DNA of 59,314 bases from Candidatus Bathyarchaeota archaeon (GCA_016783485.1 JADHWM010000003.1:1-59314), one strand, 5' to 3'. Shown: positions 28,446 to 38,284, numbered from the stretch's first letter. Notes: a model not told the origin generated them from the letters alone. Program-made: numbers and translations.

Positions 28446-29318
28446 GTGATTCAAATGTTCGAAGGACTGATTCCTAGCCTACTCATCACGTTCAGGGAGG
28501 CTCTCGAGGCTGCGCTGATCGTGGCGATCATGGTCACCTACCTCAAGAAGGTGGGGAAAGGCGAGCTGACCCGTTACGCTTACATGGGCTCCGGGGCGGC
28601 CGTGGCGATAAGCCTCGTCCTGGGCGTCGCGATTCAGATGGTCTACGGCGGGATGAGCAAGGTTGCCGCCGAGCTCTTCGAGGGGGTCGCATCTCTGACC
28701 GCGGTGGCCGTTCTCACATACATGATCTTCTGGATGACCGAGCACTCGAAGAACATCCGGGGGGAGCTCCAGGACAAGATCGACGTCGCCGTGAGCCAGG
28801 GGGAGCTCTACAGCGTCGCCTCCCTCGCGTTCGTGGCGGTCTTCCGGGAGGGGCTAGAGACCGTGCTCTTCCTCACCACTACGTTCTTCCAGGACGCGGC
28901 GGGGACAATCATAGGCGTTGTAGTTGGCGCTGCGATAGTGCTTGTGCTGGCGGTGCTCCTGATGAGGGGGAGCTACCGGCTGGACATCAAGAAGTTCTTC
29001 GGGTACACCAGTGTCATCCTCATCGTCTTCTCGGCGGGGCTCGCAGGATACGGGGTCCACGAGCTCATCGAGGCCGGGGAGAACCTTGGTCACGACTTCG
29101 GCGTTCTCGGTGAGAAGCCATTCGACATCAACCCGCCGGTGAATCCCGACGGGACCTACCCCGTCCTCCATGAGAAGGGGGTCGCGGGCTCGATTCTGAA
29201 GGCGCTGGTAGGCTACGACGGGAACCCGGAGTGGTTCAGGATCATCGTCTACTTGGGCTACTGGCTCGTCGTAGGATCATACGTCTTCAGGACCTACGGT
29301 AAGCCCAGGGATATCTAG
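28446..29318 (+). CDS. FTR1-family iron permease
   Basis: Two REGLE-type motifs (FREALEAALIV, FREGLETVLF) and 7-TM pattern; GTG 28446 or ATG 28455 start. Confidence 0.88.
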   Translation: MIQMFEGLIPSLLITFREALEAALIVAIMVTYLKKVGKGELTRYAYMGSGAAVAISLVLGVAIQMVYGGMSKVAAELFEGVASLTAVAVLTYMIFWMTEHSKNIRGELQDKIDVAVSQGELYSVASLAFVAVFREGLETVLFLTTTFFQDAAGTIIGVVVGAAIVLVLAVLLMRGSYRLDIKKFFGYTSVILIVFSAGLAGYGVHELIEAGENLGHDFGVLGEKPFDINPPVNPDGTYPVLHEKGVAGSILKALVGYDGNPEWFRIIVYLGYWLVVGSYVFRTYGKPRDI

Positions 29319-30601
29319 GCCGCATCGGTGAACTGGGGGAGGAGGTCTGCGTGGGCCTCCATGAGGGCTTTGAACGCCTTTTTACCCGCCTCCAGGTCGT
29401 GGACCACGGGGTCAGCGAGGATAGCCTGGAGGGCGAGGTCATTGTCTCCGTGAACCCCGGCCTCGACAACGAGGTCAGTGACCAGGGTCTGGATGTTGCA
29501 CAGGGCGGCGAGGCCCTCGGGGAGCTCACCGACGCCGATGGGGTTTATGCCGCTGCTGTCGACGAAGGCCGGGGTCTCGACGATGGCCCCGTCGAGGAGG
29601 TTGGGGATCTGGCCGTCGTTGGGGAGATTGGCCTGGAGCTCCGTGTGGCGGCTGTTGGAGACGATTCCCCCGATGATGTGCATCATCCTCTCCCCTGAAA
29701 ACCTGCCCTTGACGTCGAGGGGCTCATCACCCTTGATGATTCCGTTGATCTTCCTCCAGTTCCTCTCCCCGTGCTCCTCCATCCTATCGATCCAGTTGAA
29801 GCCCCGGGCCTCATCGGGGCAGGCCTGCCAGGCGTAGGCGAGGTACTCCCCGGCGTGGTTGTCGTCGGTGCTGGGGTAGAGCCCGAACTTATTGTACAAG
29901 GCCCTGCAGAGGGGCTGGAACCCCGGGGTCTTCTCGAGGGCATCGTCGAGGAGGGGGTAGGCGTCGTCGCCGTTGGTGAGCCGGAGGTGCTTGAACCAGC
30001 TGAAGTGGTTGAGCCCGGCGGAGACTCCGTCGAGGAGGCTCTTAGGGACGCCTATGATCTTCGAGAGGCGTTCGAGCTGCCCCTCCACCTCGTGGCAGAG
30101 TCCCACGACCTTGATGTCGGTGTAGCGGTCGATGGCAAGGCAGAGGCGGGGAACCGGATTGGTATAGTTGAGGAGGAGGGCATCGGGGCAGCAGTCCTCC
30201 ATGTCAGAGCAGATGGCGAGGACGGGAGGGATGTTCCTCATGGTGTGGAAGAGGCCCCCCGGACCCCCGTTCTCACCGATCACCTGCTTGATCCCGAGGT
30301 TGAAGGGGATCTCCCAGTCCATGCGCCAACGGTTCATCCTGTCCACTGCGATGGAGAGGACGACAAAGTCGGCGTCCGCGAGGGCGTCCTCCCTGTCGGC
30401 GGTCCACTCCACCTCGATCCCGCTCCCTGTGACCTCGACGATCCTCTCTGCGAGGGAGCCCATCTTCTCAAGCTTCGCCTCGTCGATGTCGTAGAGGATC
30501 AGGTTGGCTCTGCAGAGGGCCTCGATATTGGAGGCGTCGAGGACGGAGTTGTATCCGAAGACGCTGCTCCCTGCCCCGATGAGGACTATGCGGGGGGTCA
30601 T
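29315..30601 (-). CDS. Glycoside hydrolase family 4 (alpha-galactosidase/6-phospho-glucosidase type)
   Basis: IVLIGAGSSVFGYN, LNYTNPVPRLC, VVGLCHEVEGQ. Confidence 0.88.
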   Translation of the reverse strand: MTPRIVLIGAGSSVFGYNSVLDASNIEALCRANLILYDIDEAKLEKMGSLAERIVEVTGSGIEVEWTADREDALADADFVVLSIAVDRMNRWRMDWEIPFNLGIKQVIGENGGPGGLFHTMRNIPPVLAICSDMEDCCPDALLLNYTNPVPRLCLAIDRYTDIKVVGLCHEVEGQLERLSKIIGVPKSLLDGVSAGLNHFSWFKHLRLTNGDDAYPLLDDALEKTPGFQPLCRALYNKFGLYPSTDDNHAGEYLAYAWQACPDEARGFNWIDRMEEHGERNWRKINGIIKGDEPLDVKGRFSGERMMHIIGGIVSNSRHTELQANLPNDGQIPNLLDGAIVETPAFVDSSGINPIGVGELPEGLAALCNIQTLVTDLVVEAGVHGDNDLALQAILADPVVHDLEAGKKAFKALMEAHADLLPQFTDAA

Positions 30602-30647
30602 GAAGATCAGGTAGTGGGTAAATCTAGGCCATAAAACGTTTGAGGAG

Positions 30648-31268
30648 TCAGAAGAGCTCGATGCCGAGGAAGGCGTTGGCTAGGAAGATGATGCCGAAGA
30701 GGATGAACAGTGCGGCGGCGACGTATCTCAGGTAGCGCTCCGGGACGAGCTTCATCAATCCTTTACCTATGACCACCCCGCTCCCGGTGATGAGGGCGGC
30801 CCCCAGAAGGATACCAAGGAACACCATGCCGGGGTTCCCGTATCGGGCGGCGAGGACGAAGGAGGCGAACTGGGTCTTATCCCCGAGCTCCATGAGGGAG
30901 ACGAGGCTGAACGCCGATGCGAGGGCACCCCTCCCGGACTCCTCGACCTCATCCCCGTCGTCCTCTCCCCTGAGGGTCAGCACCCCGAAGATGAGGAACA
31001 GCCCCCCTGAGATCACGTTGATCCAGAAGGAGGGTATCAGGTCGGCTATGAAGCCCCCCACCAACACGCTGGCCCCGTCCACCACGGCGAAGGCCCCGAG
31101 GGCCCCGGCGAAGACGAGGAGGGGCTTGTGCTTCATGGATAGTGTGATGACGGCGATGTGGGTCTTATCCCCGAACTCCATGAGGGAGAAGAGGGTGAAA
31201 GAGGCGATGAGGGGCGTCAGGTCCATTTCCCTGTGACGGGGGATGCATCGAATAAAATTCTTTTGCAC
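30648..31268 (-). CDS. UPF0016/GDT1 (TMEM165) family cation transporter
   Basis: Duplicated SLMEFGDKTHIAVITLS and SLMELGDKTQFASFVLA (E-x-G-D-K-T/S) motifs. Confidence 0.93.
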   Translation of the reverse strand: MQKNFIRCIPRHREMDLTPLIASFTLFSLMEFGDKTHIAVITLSMKHKPLLVFAGALGAFAVVDGASVLVGGFIADLIPSFWINVISGGLFLIFGVLTLRGEDDGDEVEESGRGALASAFSLVSLMELGDKTQFASFVLAARYGNPGMVFLGILLGAALITGSGVVIGKGLMKLVPERYLRYVAAALFILFGIIFLANAFLGIELF

Positions 31269-31362
31269 CCGATGAATGCACTCGCATATATTGTCAAACA
31301 GATTCGTTGCGTGGGTCTCAGAGAGAATAAACCCGGATTTTCGTTAAAATGAATGCCGGAGG

Positions 31363-31512
31363 CTACCGATTGTTCTCACCGGGGATTAGGACACCGCAGT
31401 AGAGGCACACCACAGTCCTGGGGACGACGTGGTCGCAAGCTTCACACAGGTAAAGTGCCTCGTGGATAGGCTTCGTCACATCGATGTTTTCCAGGAGAGC
31501 CTCTTGGGCCAT
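31363..31512 (-). CDS. Small zinc-ribbon protein (49 aa)
   Basis: Reverse-complement translation MAQEALLENIDVTKPIHEALYLCEACDHVVPRTVVCLYCGVLIPGENNR*; two CxxC pairs. Not in the ORF track. Confidence 0.7.
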   Translation of the reverse strand: MAQEALLENIDVTKPIHEALYLCEACDHVVPRTVVCLYCGVLIPGENNR

Positions 31513-31673
31513 GGGCATCGGGTGAAATCCTCATCCGGTGTTATAAAAGGATCGCAGGCCCCGGGGCGGGAGAGGCGACTGAAAGTGTAAGGCCGATGTT
31601 CATCTGCGTTTGTGCTTCACAGTGACGGCTACGCAGCCAATTCTTATATGGGAACTCGAGTTGAATTGGAAAC

Positions 31674-32486
31674 ATGAGGCCCCAACCCATCTACACCCCG
31701 AAGGGGGACGCGCAGATGCGGGTGGCCTGCTTCGTCTCAGGCTCGGGGACCAACGCGAGGCGGATCATCGAGAGGTCCCTCGAAGAGGACTCCCGCTACG
31801 AGGTCTCCCTGATCTTCACGGACGTCCGGGACGACGTCCTCCGGAAGAGCGGGGAGAAACGGTGCAGGGCCAAGGACATCGCAGACGAGTATGGCATATC
31901 CTACGTGTGTGAGGACATCCGGGACTTTTACAGAGAACGGGGGGTGAAGAGGACCGACCTCAGCCTCCGCCCCGAGTTCGACCGCCTCGTCGTCGAGAAG
32001 TTGGCCCCCCACGGGGTCGATCTCGTCGCCCTCGCGGGCTACATGAGCATCACCACGCGTCCCCTCCTCGACGCCTACCAGGGGAAGATGGTTAACGTGC
32101 ATCCCGCGGACCTCTCCATCATGGAGGGGAACGAGCGGAAGTACGTCGGGATCCACGTGGTGAGGGACGCCATCCTCGCCGGGGAACGCGCGCTCAGGGC
32201 CAGCACCCATGTGGTCCGGGAGAAGGTGGACCACGGGGAGGTCCTCGTCGTCTCCGAGCCCGTTCCCGTCAGTCTACCGGAGGGCGTCGTCCTGGACGAG
32301 CTAGCTCAGGATAAGAAGCTCCTCGGGGCTATCGTCGATGAGCACCAGGAACGGCTGAAGAAACGGGGGGACTGGGTGATCTTTCCATTGACGATCCAGA
32401 TGATAGCTGAGGGAAGATTCGCCCTCGACGGAGCCGGAGGCGTATGCGTCGATGGGGCTCCCGCTCCCGGGGGATACAGGCTCTAG
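31674..32486 (+). CDS. PurN-like formyltransferase family protein
   Basis: VACFVSGSGTNARRIIERS, LVALAGYMSITTRPLL, MVNVHPADLSI. Confidence 0.85.
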   Translation: MRPQPIYTPKGDAQMRVACFVSGSGTNARRIIERSLEEDSRYEVSLIFTDVRDDVLRKSGEKRCRAKDIADEYGISYVCEDIRDFYRERGVKRTDLSLRPEFDRLVVEKLAPHGVDLVALAGYMSITTRPLLDAYQGKMVNVHPADLSIMEGNERKYVGIHVVRDAILAGERALRASTHVVREKVDHGEVLVVSEPVPVSLPEGVVLDELAQDKKLLGAIVDEHQERLKKRGDWVIFPLTIQMIAEGRFALDGAGGVCVDGAPAPGGYRL

Positions 32487-32572
32487 GGCTACGGGAGGGC
32501 TTTCCCGATCTTCTCGGCTATTCCGGGGGTAGCTCTCAGACAGCCTGAAATAAAGTATCAGTTGATAGGATT

Positions 32573-33670
32573 ATGAGAGCTTGGGTTGTGAATCCTGTGA
32601 GCGGATCCTATTATCCAACGAGTTGGGATGACTGGGAGACCCGGCGCCCCGAGGAGCTGGGCCTGGACTCGGCGATGGTGGATGAGGCGATCCACTACGC
32701 CTCGGATCACGAGACACCTTTCGCCAGGGATCTGGCGAGACGCATCGCGACCTCCGTGGCGGGGAAGAAGTGCGACGACGGGGAGGTCCTGGGGCCGACG
32801 AGGCCGCGGGGCGGAGTCAACGGCCTCGTGCTGAAGGACGGTTACATCGTGGCCGAGTGGGGGGAGACTAGGCGTGTGGACATGACTTTCAGCGTATCCA
32901 AGAGCTACCTCTCCACGTGCGCGGGCCTTGCCCTGGATGACGGCCTCATCAGGGATGTTCATGACCCTGTGGGGCTCTACGTGAAGGAGGGGCACTTCGA
33001 CTCCCCTCACAACTCCAAGATCACATGGCATCACCTCCTCCAGCAGACCAACGAGTGGGACGGCACCCTCTGGGACAAGCACTACTCGGCTGGGAACACC
33101 GACGACGTCCTCCTCGAGCCCAAGGAGCCCGGCACCTACTACGAGTACAACGACGTCCGGGTCAACCTGACCGCCCTCTCCCTCCTCAATGTCTGGAGGA
33201 GGCCCCTCCCCCGTGTGTTGAAGGAGCGGGTCATGGATCCCATAGGGGCATCCTCGACGTGGAGGTGGCATGGTTACAGGAACTCTTGGGTCGTCATGGA
33301 CGGCCTCAGGGTGCAGTCGGTGAGCGGAGGAGGCCACTGGGGCGGAGGGATGCACATCTGCTCCAGGGACCAGGCCCTCTTCGGGCTCCTCTTCCTCCGC
33401 AGAGGCAGGTGGCTGGACCGGCAGCTCATCTCCGAGAGATGGATCGATATGGCCACCGCTCCTGGTGATGTGAACCCCGTTTATGGGTACATGTGGTGGA
33501 TGAACCACGAGCGCTGGCCCAGCGGCCCCGAGTCGGCGTTCAGCGCCATCGGCGCCGGGGGCAACTACGTTTGGTGCGACCCGGAACACGACCTGGTGAT
33601 CGTGACCAGGTGGATAGACCCCCCGGAGATCGATGGGGTCGTCGAGCGTGTGCTCTCCGGGTTGAAGTAG
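32573..33670 (+). CDS. Serine hydrolase, class C beta-lactamase-related
   Basis: TFSVSKSYLSTCAGLA (SxxK) and YEYNDVRVNL (YxN). Confidence 0.88.
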   Translation: MRAWVVNPVSGSYYPTSWDDWETRRPEELGLDSAMVDEAIHYASDHETPFARDLARRIATSVAGKKCDDGEVLGPTRPRGGVNGLVLKDGYIVAEWGETRRVDMTFSVSKSYLSTCAGLALDDGLIRDVHDPVGLYVKEGHFDSPHNSKITWHHLLQQTNEWDGTLWDKHYSAGNTDDVLLEPKEPGTYYEYNDVRVNLTALSLLNVWRRPLPRVLKERVMDPIGASSTWRWHGYRNSWVVMDGLRVQSVSGGGHWGGGMHICSRDQALFGLLFLRRGRWLDRQLISERWIDMATAPGDVNPVYGYMWWMNHERWPSGPESAFSAIGAGGNYVWCDPEHDLVIVTRWIDPPEIDGVVERVLSGLK

Positions 33671-33673
33671 GGG

Positions 33674-34612
33674 TCACTGGCGGGAGAAGAACTCCATCTG
33701 GTAGGAGTCCTCGTCGAGGACCCCGAGCCTCTTCATGGTGACCCTCAGGGTGGCCGTGTTCTCCTTGCTGAACTCCTGGAGGGGCTTCCGGGGCTTCCCC
33801 ACGTTCGCCCCCACCATGTTCAGGGCGGCCTTGAGGGGCACGGGGTTCGTCTCGGCGTACATCATCCGCATCAGCGGGAAGTAGGTGAAGAATGTCTCCC
33901 GGGACTTCACAACGTCTTCAAAGTTCTCCCAGGGCTTCGAGATGACCGCGAGCTCCCGGGGGGCGATGGAGCCCGTCACGTTGCTGGTGCCCTTCCCCCC
34001 TGATGCGAGCACCGGGAAGATGAGGGCGTACGTGGGGCAGTCGCAGCAGAGAACGTTGAGCCTGCCCCGGGTGAGCTCCACGACCCTGAGGACCCCGTAG
34101 GGGTTGGGCCCCGCCTCCTTGAGGGCCACGATGTTCTCCAGATGAGCAAGACGGGCCACGGTCTCCGCCTCCACGTTCACCCCCGTCCTAGAGGGGTTGT
34201 TGTAGATCACCAAGGGTAGGTCCACCGCCTCGGCGACGTCCTTGAAGTACCTGTAGAGGGCGTCCTGGCTCGGCCTGATGTAGCCTGGTTGGACGATGAG
34301 CCCCCCGTCTGCTCCGGCGTCCTTGGCGTACCGGGCGTTCTCGATAGTCTGCTTGGTGGTGGACGCCGAGACCCCGACTAGGGCGGGGACCCTGCCCTTC
34401 GCCGCGGCGAGGGATTCGTCGATGATCTTGGTCCTCTCGTCTGGGCTCAGGAGGGTCGCCTCGCTGGTGGAGCCGAGGAGGAGTATCCCGTCGCTCCCGT
34501 TCTCCACCTGGAAGTCGACGAGGCTCCGTAGGATGTCGTAGTCTACCTCGTCGTCATCGTTGAAGGGGGTGACCAGGGCGGGCCAGGATCCCGCGACGTC
34601 GAGCTTCTTCAT
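33674..34612 (-). CDS. DapA-family lyase (dihydrodipicolinate synthase-like)
   Basis: WPALVTPFNDDDEVDY, GSTSEATLLSPDER, LVIYNNPSRTGV. Confidence 0.92.
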   Translation of the reverse strand: MKKLDVAGSWPALVTPFNDDDEVDYDILRSLVDFQVENGSDGILLLGSTSEATLLSPDERTKIIDESLAAAKGRVPALVGVSASTTKQTIENARYAKDAGADGGLIVQPGYIRPSQDALYRYFKDVAEAVDLPLVIYNNPSRTGVNVEAETVARLAHLENIVALKEAGPNPYGVLRVVELTRGRLNVLCCDCPTYALIFPVLASGGKGTSNVTGSIAPRELAVISKPWENFEDVVKSRETFFTYFPLMRMMYAETNPVPLKAALNMVGANVGKPRKPLQEFSKENTATLRVTMKRLGVLDEDSYQMEFFSRQ

Positions 34613-34638
34613 ACCGGTCTATTGGGTGCCCGGATGGA

Positions 34639-35541
34639 TTAGGATTTTCCTTTCAGGAAGCCTGGCTCGAGGTAGGCTGGATCGGGATATTTGTAGAAGC
34701 CCTTCCCGGTCTTGACTCCCAGCTCCCCCCGCTCGATCATCTCCAGGAGCATTTTGGGCGGGGCATCCCTATCCGCCCCGGACTCCTCGTAGTAGACCAT
34801 CTCGATGTCCCGGATCACGTCGAGGCCCACGCGGTCCATCATCCCGAAGGGGCCGTAGGGGGTCTCGTAGAGGGTCATCCAGGCCCTGTCCACGTCCTGG
34901 AAGCTTGCGACGCCCTGGTCCACGAGGTGGAGGCACTCCCGCTTGATGGCCCTCCAGACCCTGTTGAAGATGAACCCGGTGCTCTTCCTGAGGACCATGA
35001 GGGGTGTGATCCCGATGGAGACCATGAACTCCCGCACCCTCTCCAGGGTTTCGTCGCTGGTCCCCGTCCCCCGCATCAGCTCCACGATGCTCCTCCTCCA
35101 CGGCGTATTGTAGAAGTGGGTGTTGAGCACCCTGTCTAGGCGCCGGGTGGCGTCCTCTATCTTGGAGATGCGGATGGATGAGCTGTTCGTCGCGAGGATG
35201 GTGGCGTCGTCGCAGACGCTGTCGAGCTGGGCGAAGACCTCCCGCTTGAGATCAAGGCGCTCTGGGACAGCCTCTATGACGAGGTCGACTCCATCGACGG
35301 CCTCGGCCAAGTCGTCGTGAAAGGAGACTTGGCTCAGGGTGGCCTCGACTTCTTCGGGTGTGATTTTTTCCTCGCTCGTCCAGGTTTTGAGCTCGTGCCG
35401 GATGTGTTCGGAGGCTCTCTCCAGGGCTTCCTCGGATATGTCGAATAGCCTCACGGGGATCCCGTGGCTTGCGCACTGGAGGCTTATCTGCCATCCCAGG
35501 AAGCCGGCCCCGCAGAGGCACACGCTCTCGATGGGCTCCAT
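34639..35541 (-). CDS. 3-hydroxyacyl-CoA dehydrogenase
   Basis: VCLCGAGFLGWQIS Rossmann motif; LVIEAVPERLDLKREVFAQLD; NTHFYNTPWRR. Confidence 0.92.
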   Translation of the reverse strand: MEPIESVCLCGAGFLGWQISLQCASHGIPVRLFDISEEALERASEHIRHELKTWTSEEKITPEEVEATLSQVSFHDDLAEAVDGVDLVIEAVPERLDLKREVFAQLDSVCDDATILATNSSSIRISKIEDATRRLDRVLNTHFYNTPWRRSIVELMRGTGTSDETLERVREFMVSIGITPLMVLRKSTGFIFNRVWRAIKRECLHLVDQGVASFQDVDRAWMTLYETPYGPFGMMDRVGLDVIRDIEMVYYEESGADRDAPPKMLLEMIERGELGVKTGKGFYKYPDPAYLEPGFLKGKS

Positions 35542-35622
35542 GGGACAACCTACGTCTCCCTATTGTTTATGTCTTGAGAGATGGTGAGCCCTGGATAGGT
35601 GAAATAAAAAAAGGAAAATAAA

Positions 35623-35657
35623 ATTTACGGAAAGTTTGTAGATTTACGGAAAGTTTG
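35623..35657. repeat. Tandem 16-bp direct repeat (19-bp period) spanning the 3' end of the decaheme gene
   Basis: ATTTACGGAAAGTTTG at 35623-35638 and again at 35642-35657. Confidence 0.85.
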
Positions 35658-38085
35658 CCATAATGTCGTCGATTGCTGTACCGAGAGTTGCGGAATAGTC
35701 GCTCCCACCCTCGATAAGGTATCCGCCCATGTTTGTGTGCTGGTTGAAGGCTGCTAGTCCATTGGCGTCATCTGCTGTGATCAGTTTAGCTCTGTGGCAT
35801 CCGCCACATGCTCTCGCAGCAGGACCGGTGATATATACCGGCAAGTCGCCGATGTTTCTGTCTTCAACTGAATCAGTGCCAGACAAAGCGCCAGGTAGCG
35901 ACTTTGACTGATCCGGCACCTCGTATGTGCCTTCAATGTGGCATGACTCGCAGTTTGTAATTCCATGTGTGGGATACGGGAATCCGATGTGATGCTCATA
36001 GTGCAAGGCTTCGACTTCATCCTCGAAATCGATGTCGCCGATATCGAACGCCTGCATCGAGTGTATGGCATGGACGTAGGAGTCGATGGATCTCGACTGG
36101 AGTTCCAGGTGAGAGCCGCCGCTCAACGTTACGTGGCACAGCCTGCAGACAACGATACTCCCGCCTCTATCCGGCGAGTGGTAGTTCGTTGCTAGCGCGT
36201 CATGGCAGTTTTCACATTTCTCAACGTCCACGATGGGGCTGAAGTAGTCATCATCGAAGTCATTAGCAGTTAAGTCAAAGGTTCGGGAAGGAGCGTCGAG
36301 TGAAACCTCTTCGTCCTCCGCATCATACAGCATCGGTATTATTCCGATTTCCAGTCTCTTTATAGTACCATCAGCGATCAGGTCAGCCCATTCTGTCAAG
36401 TCATGCGTAACCGTCCATGCACCTGCGGCTTCCGATATGGTCTCGAAGTAGGCATGTTCGGTGCCAACTTCATATGCCCCTTTGGGTAAGTCACCGTCAG
36501 AGCGCGAAATTACACCATTGCCACTGCTGTCATAACGGTCGTGTCCATTGACGATGAAGTCTTTTGTGTCGTAGCCATAGAGGCCTATCAACACCTCTGG
36601 CACGATATCCGCTGAATCAAGCCCCCCGGCAGTTCCGGATGCACTGAGTTCAATGGTAAGTTCGTTGCCCGTTATAGATGCATCATCGATTGTGACGACT
36701 ATGGCGTCAGAGTACTTCAGACCCTCCTCGGCGTAGATCATCGTGTCATAACCGGGGTGAATGTCTTCGAAGTCCCCGAAAGCGCTTCCATCACTATGGC
36801 AGGCTGCACAATCTACAGTCTCTAAGACCATTTCGCCATGAATTGCTGCGGGCAGTAAGGTTGCTAATCCCGTCTCGGCAGTACCATACTCTTCGGAGCC
36901 AGTCACTGGGTGACAGCTCTTGCAAGTAGGCCCATTAAAGTTATCTTCCGTCAATATGACGTCAAGTTTGCCTTCGTGGCAGACTATACAGTTTGACATT
37001 GACTGAGGATATGGGAACTCCATGGCGTGAGACATGTGCACGTCGTTCATTAGTGTCGGTGCGTATTCTAACGAGGCTAGCTGCTCAGCTGTAAAGATAG
37101 ATGTGTCCTCGTCCGAACCATACCATTCAATCGCCTTTACAGGATCATCGACCAAAAGCTGCCATTCGTAGTGACCGCCTTCAGTGTTCTCCATGTGGCA
37201 GGCTTTGCACATGATGAAATCAGTTGTGGGATCATCGTTAACCTGGGTGACATAGTAGCCGTGCTTTAGGAATGGTACCGAGTGGCATTTCTCACAGCCA
37301 TCAACGTTGGCTGCAGAAACTTCATCAATGCCGTCTCCAGTTTCAAGCAGGCCTCCGATTGGATATTTGGCTTGCTGGACGCGAGAATTAGGCAATCTGG
37401 CGACGCCTCCATCATAACCGTATACCATGATGGCGCCATCCATATCGTCTAAACTGCTAGCTAACCTGGAGTCGTCACTGGTCAGGGTACTCGTGACCAC
37501 ACCAGTGGTGCTGTCAAAGGTCATATCCCCAGTCAGGGCCATTCTATCATCAGCCGGCTCGTACTGGAAAGCGGTCCCTGTCCACGGCACAAAGTACATG
37601 CGCACTCTGTCTGCGTCGGCGGGATCAAAAGGTTCACCATTCATTTCCATTACGAAAGTTATGACGTGCGTGCTTGGAGCTACATATTCGTAAGCCAAGT
37701 CTTCAACGGTAATTACGCCAACCTGATTCAATTCATCATAGGCGTCCTGGTGATCTGCACCAGCGGTTTCATGACAAACGACACAGGATTCTGGTTGGGC
37801 AGTAGGTGTATATGAGACTCCTGGGGGTCCAGCTGGACCAGTAGCACCGGTTGCACCCGCGGCGCCAGCGGCACCCGCGGCACCATCAGCACCATCGGCA
37901 CCCGCGGGACCAACAGGTCCTTGGGGCCCCGGACTAAGTACTCCGTATCCGATTGCTAGTATTGCTATTACGATTGCTGCAATTGCTAGTGTTTTGGAAT
38001 CAACATTACTCAATGTAATCGAGACAAAAGGTTCAACTTGAGTATAAATGTCTTGTTTCCGAATCCCATTGGTGAAAGAACCCAT
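35644..38085 (-). CDS. Membrane-anchored decaheme c-type cytochrome (OmcA/MtrC-like) with collagen-like stalk
   Basis: 813 aa with ten CxxCH: CVVCH, CEKCH, CKACH, CIVCH, CKSCH, CAACH, CENCH, CRLCH, CESCH, CGGCH; N-terminal TM (TLAIAAIVIAILAIGYGVLS) then GPQGPVGPAGADGADGAAGAAGAAGATGATGPAGPPG. Confidence 0.92.
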   Translation of the reverse strand: MGSFTNGIRKQDIYTQVEPFVSITLSNVDSKTLAIAAIVIAILAIGYGVLSPGPQGPVGPAGADGADGAAGAAGAAGATGATGPAGPPGVSYTPTAQPESCVVCHETAGADHQDAYDELNQVGVITVEDLAYEYVAPSTHVITFVMEMNGEPFDPADADRVRMYFVPWTGTAFQYEPADDRMALTGDMTFDSTTGVVTSTLTSDDSRLASSLDDMDGAIMVYGYDGGVARLPNSRVQQAKYPIGGLLETGDGIDEVSAANVDGCEKCHSVPFLKHGYYVTQVNDDPTTDFIMCKACHMENTEGGHYEWQLLVDDPVKAIEWYGSDEDTSIFTAEQLASLEYAPTLMNDVHMSHAMEFPYPQSMSNCIVCHEGKLDVILTEDNFNGPTCKSCHPVTGSEEYGTAETGLATLLPAAIHGEMVLETVDCAACHSDGSAFGDFEDIHPGYDTMIYAEEGLKYSDAIVVTIDDASITGNELTIELSASGTAGGLDSADIVPEVLIGLYGYDTKDFIVNGHDRYDSSGNGVISRSDGDLPKGAYEVGTEHAYFETISEAAGAWTVTHDLTEWADLIADGTIKRLEIGIIPMLYDAEDEEVSLDAPSRTFDLTANDFDDDYFSPIVDVEKCENCHDALATNYHSPDRGGSIVVCRLCHVTLSGGSHLELQSRSIDSYVHAIHSMQAFDIGDIDFEDEVEALHYEHHIGFPYPTHGITNCESCHIEGTYEVPDQSKSLPGALSGTDSVEDRNIGDLPVYITGPAARACGGCHRAKLITADDANGLAAFNQHTNMGGYLIEGGSDYSATLGTAIDDIMANFP

Positions 38086-38284
38086 TGTTGCTGTTTTCGC
38101 AAGGATTAAGGAATTGTTATGATGTCTATGATAATAATTCGCTCCAAATACGATATATTCTGATTGTTAAATGCCAAGTAATTTTCCTTCAAAGAAAAAA
38201 GAAAAGGCCATCGTATTATAACAAAATGCATCTCTGAGGGCCACTCCAAGTCGACTATAGGCTCTCTCGCGTAATCCTCAGAAT

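Noticed and set aside
29771-30634. 287-aa + ORF inside the GH4 gene (and similar long antisense ORFs at 32558-33589, 53863-54942, 55027-55755, 47817-48344)
   Set aside because: Same GC-driven shadow effect; the opposite strand encodes well-recognised enzymes.
37820-37932. Collagen-like tract as evidence for a phage tail fibre
   Set aside because: It is in frame with a protein bearing ten CxxCH motifs and an N-terminal membrane anchor; no phage genes nearby.
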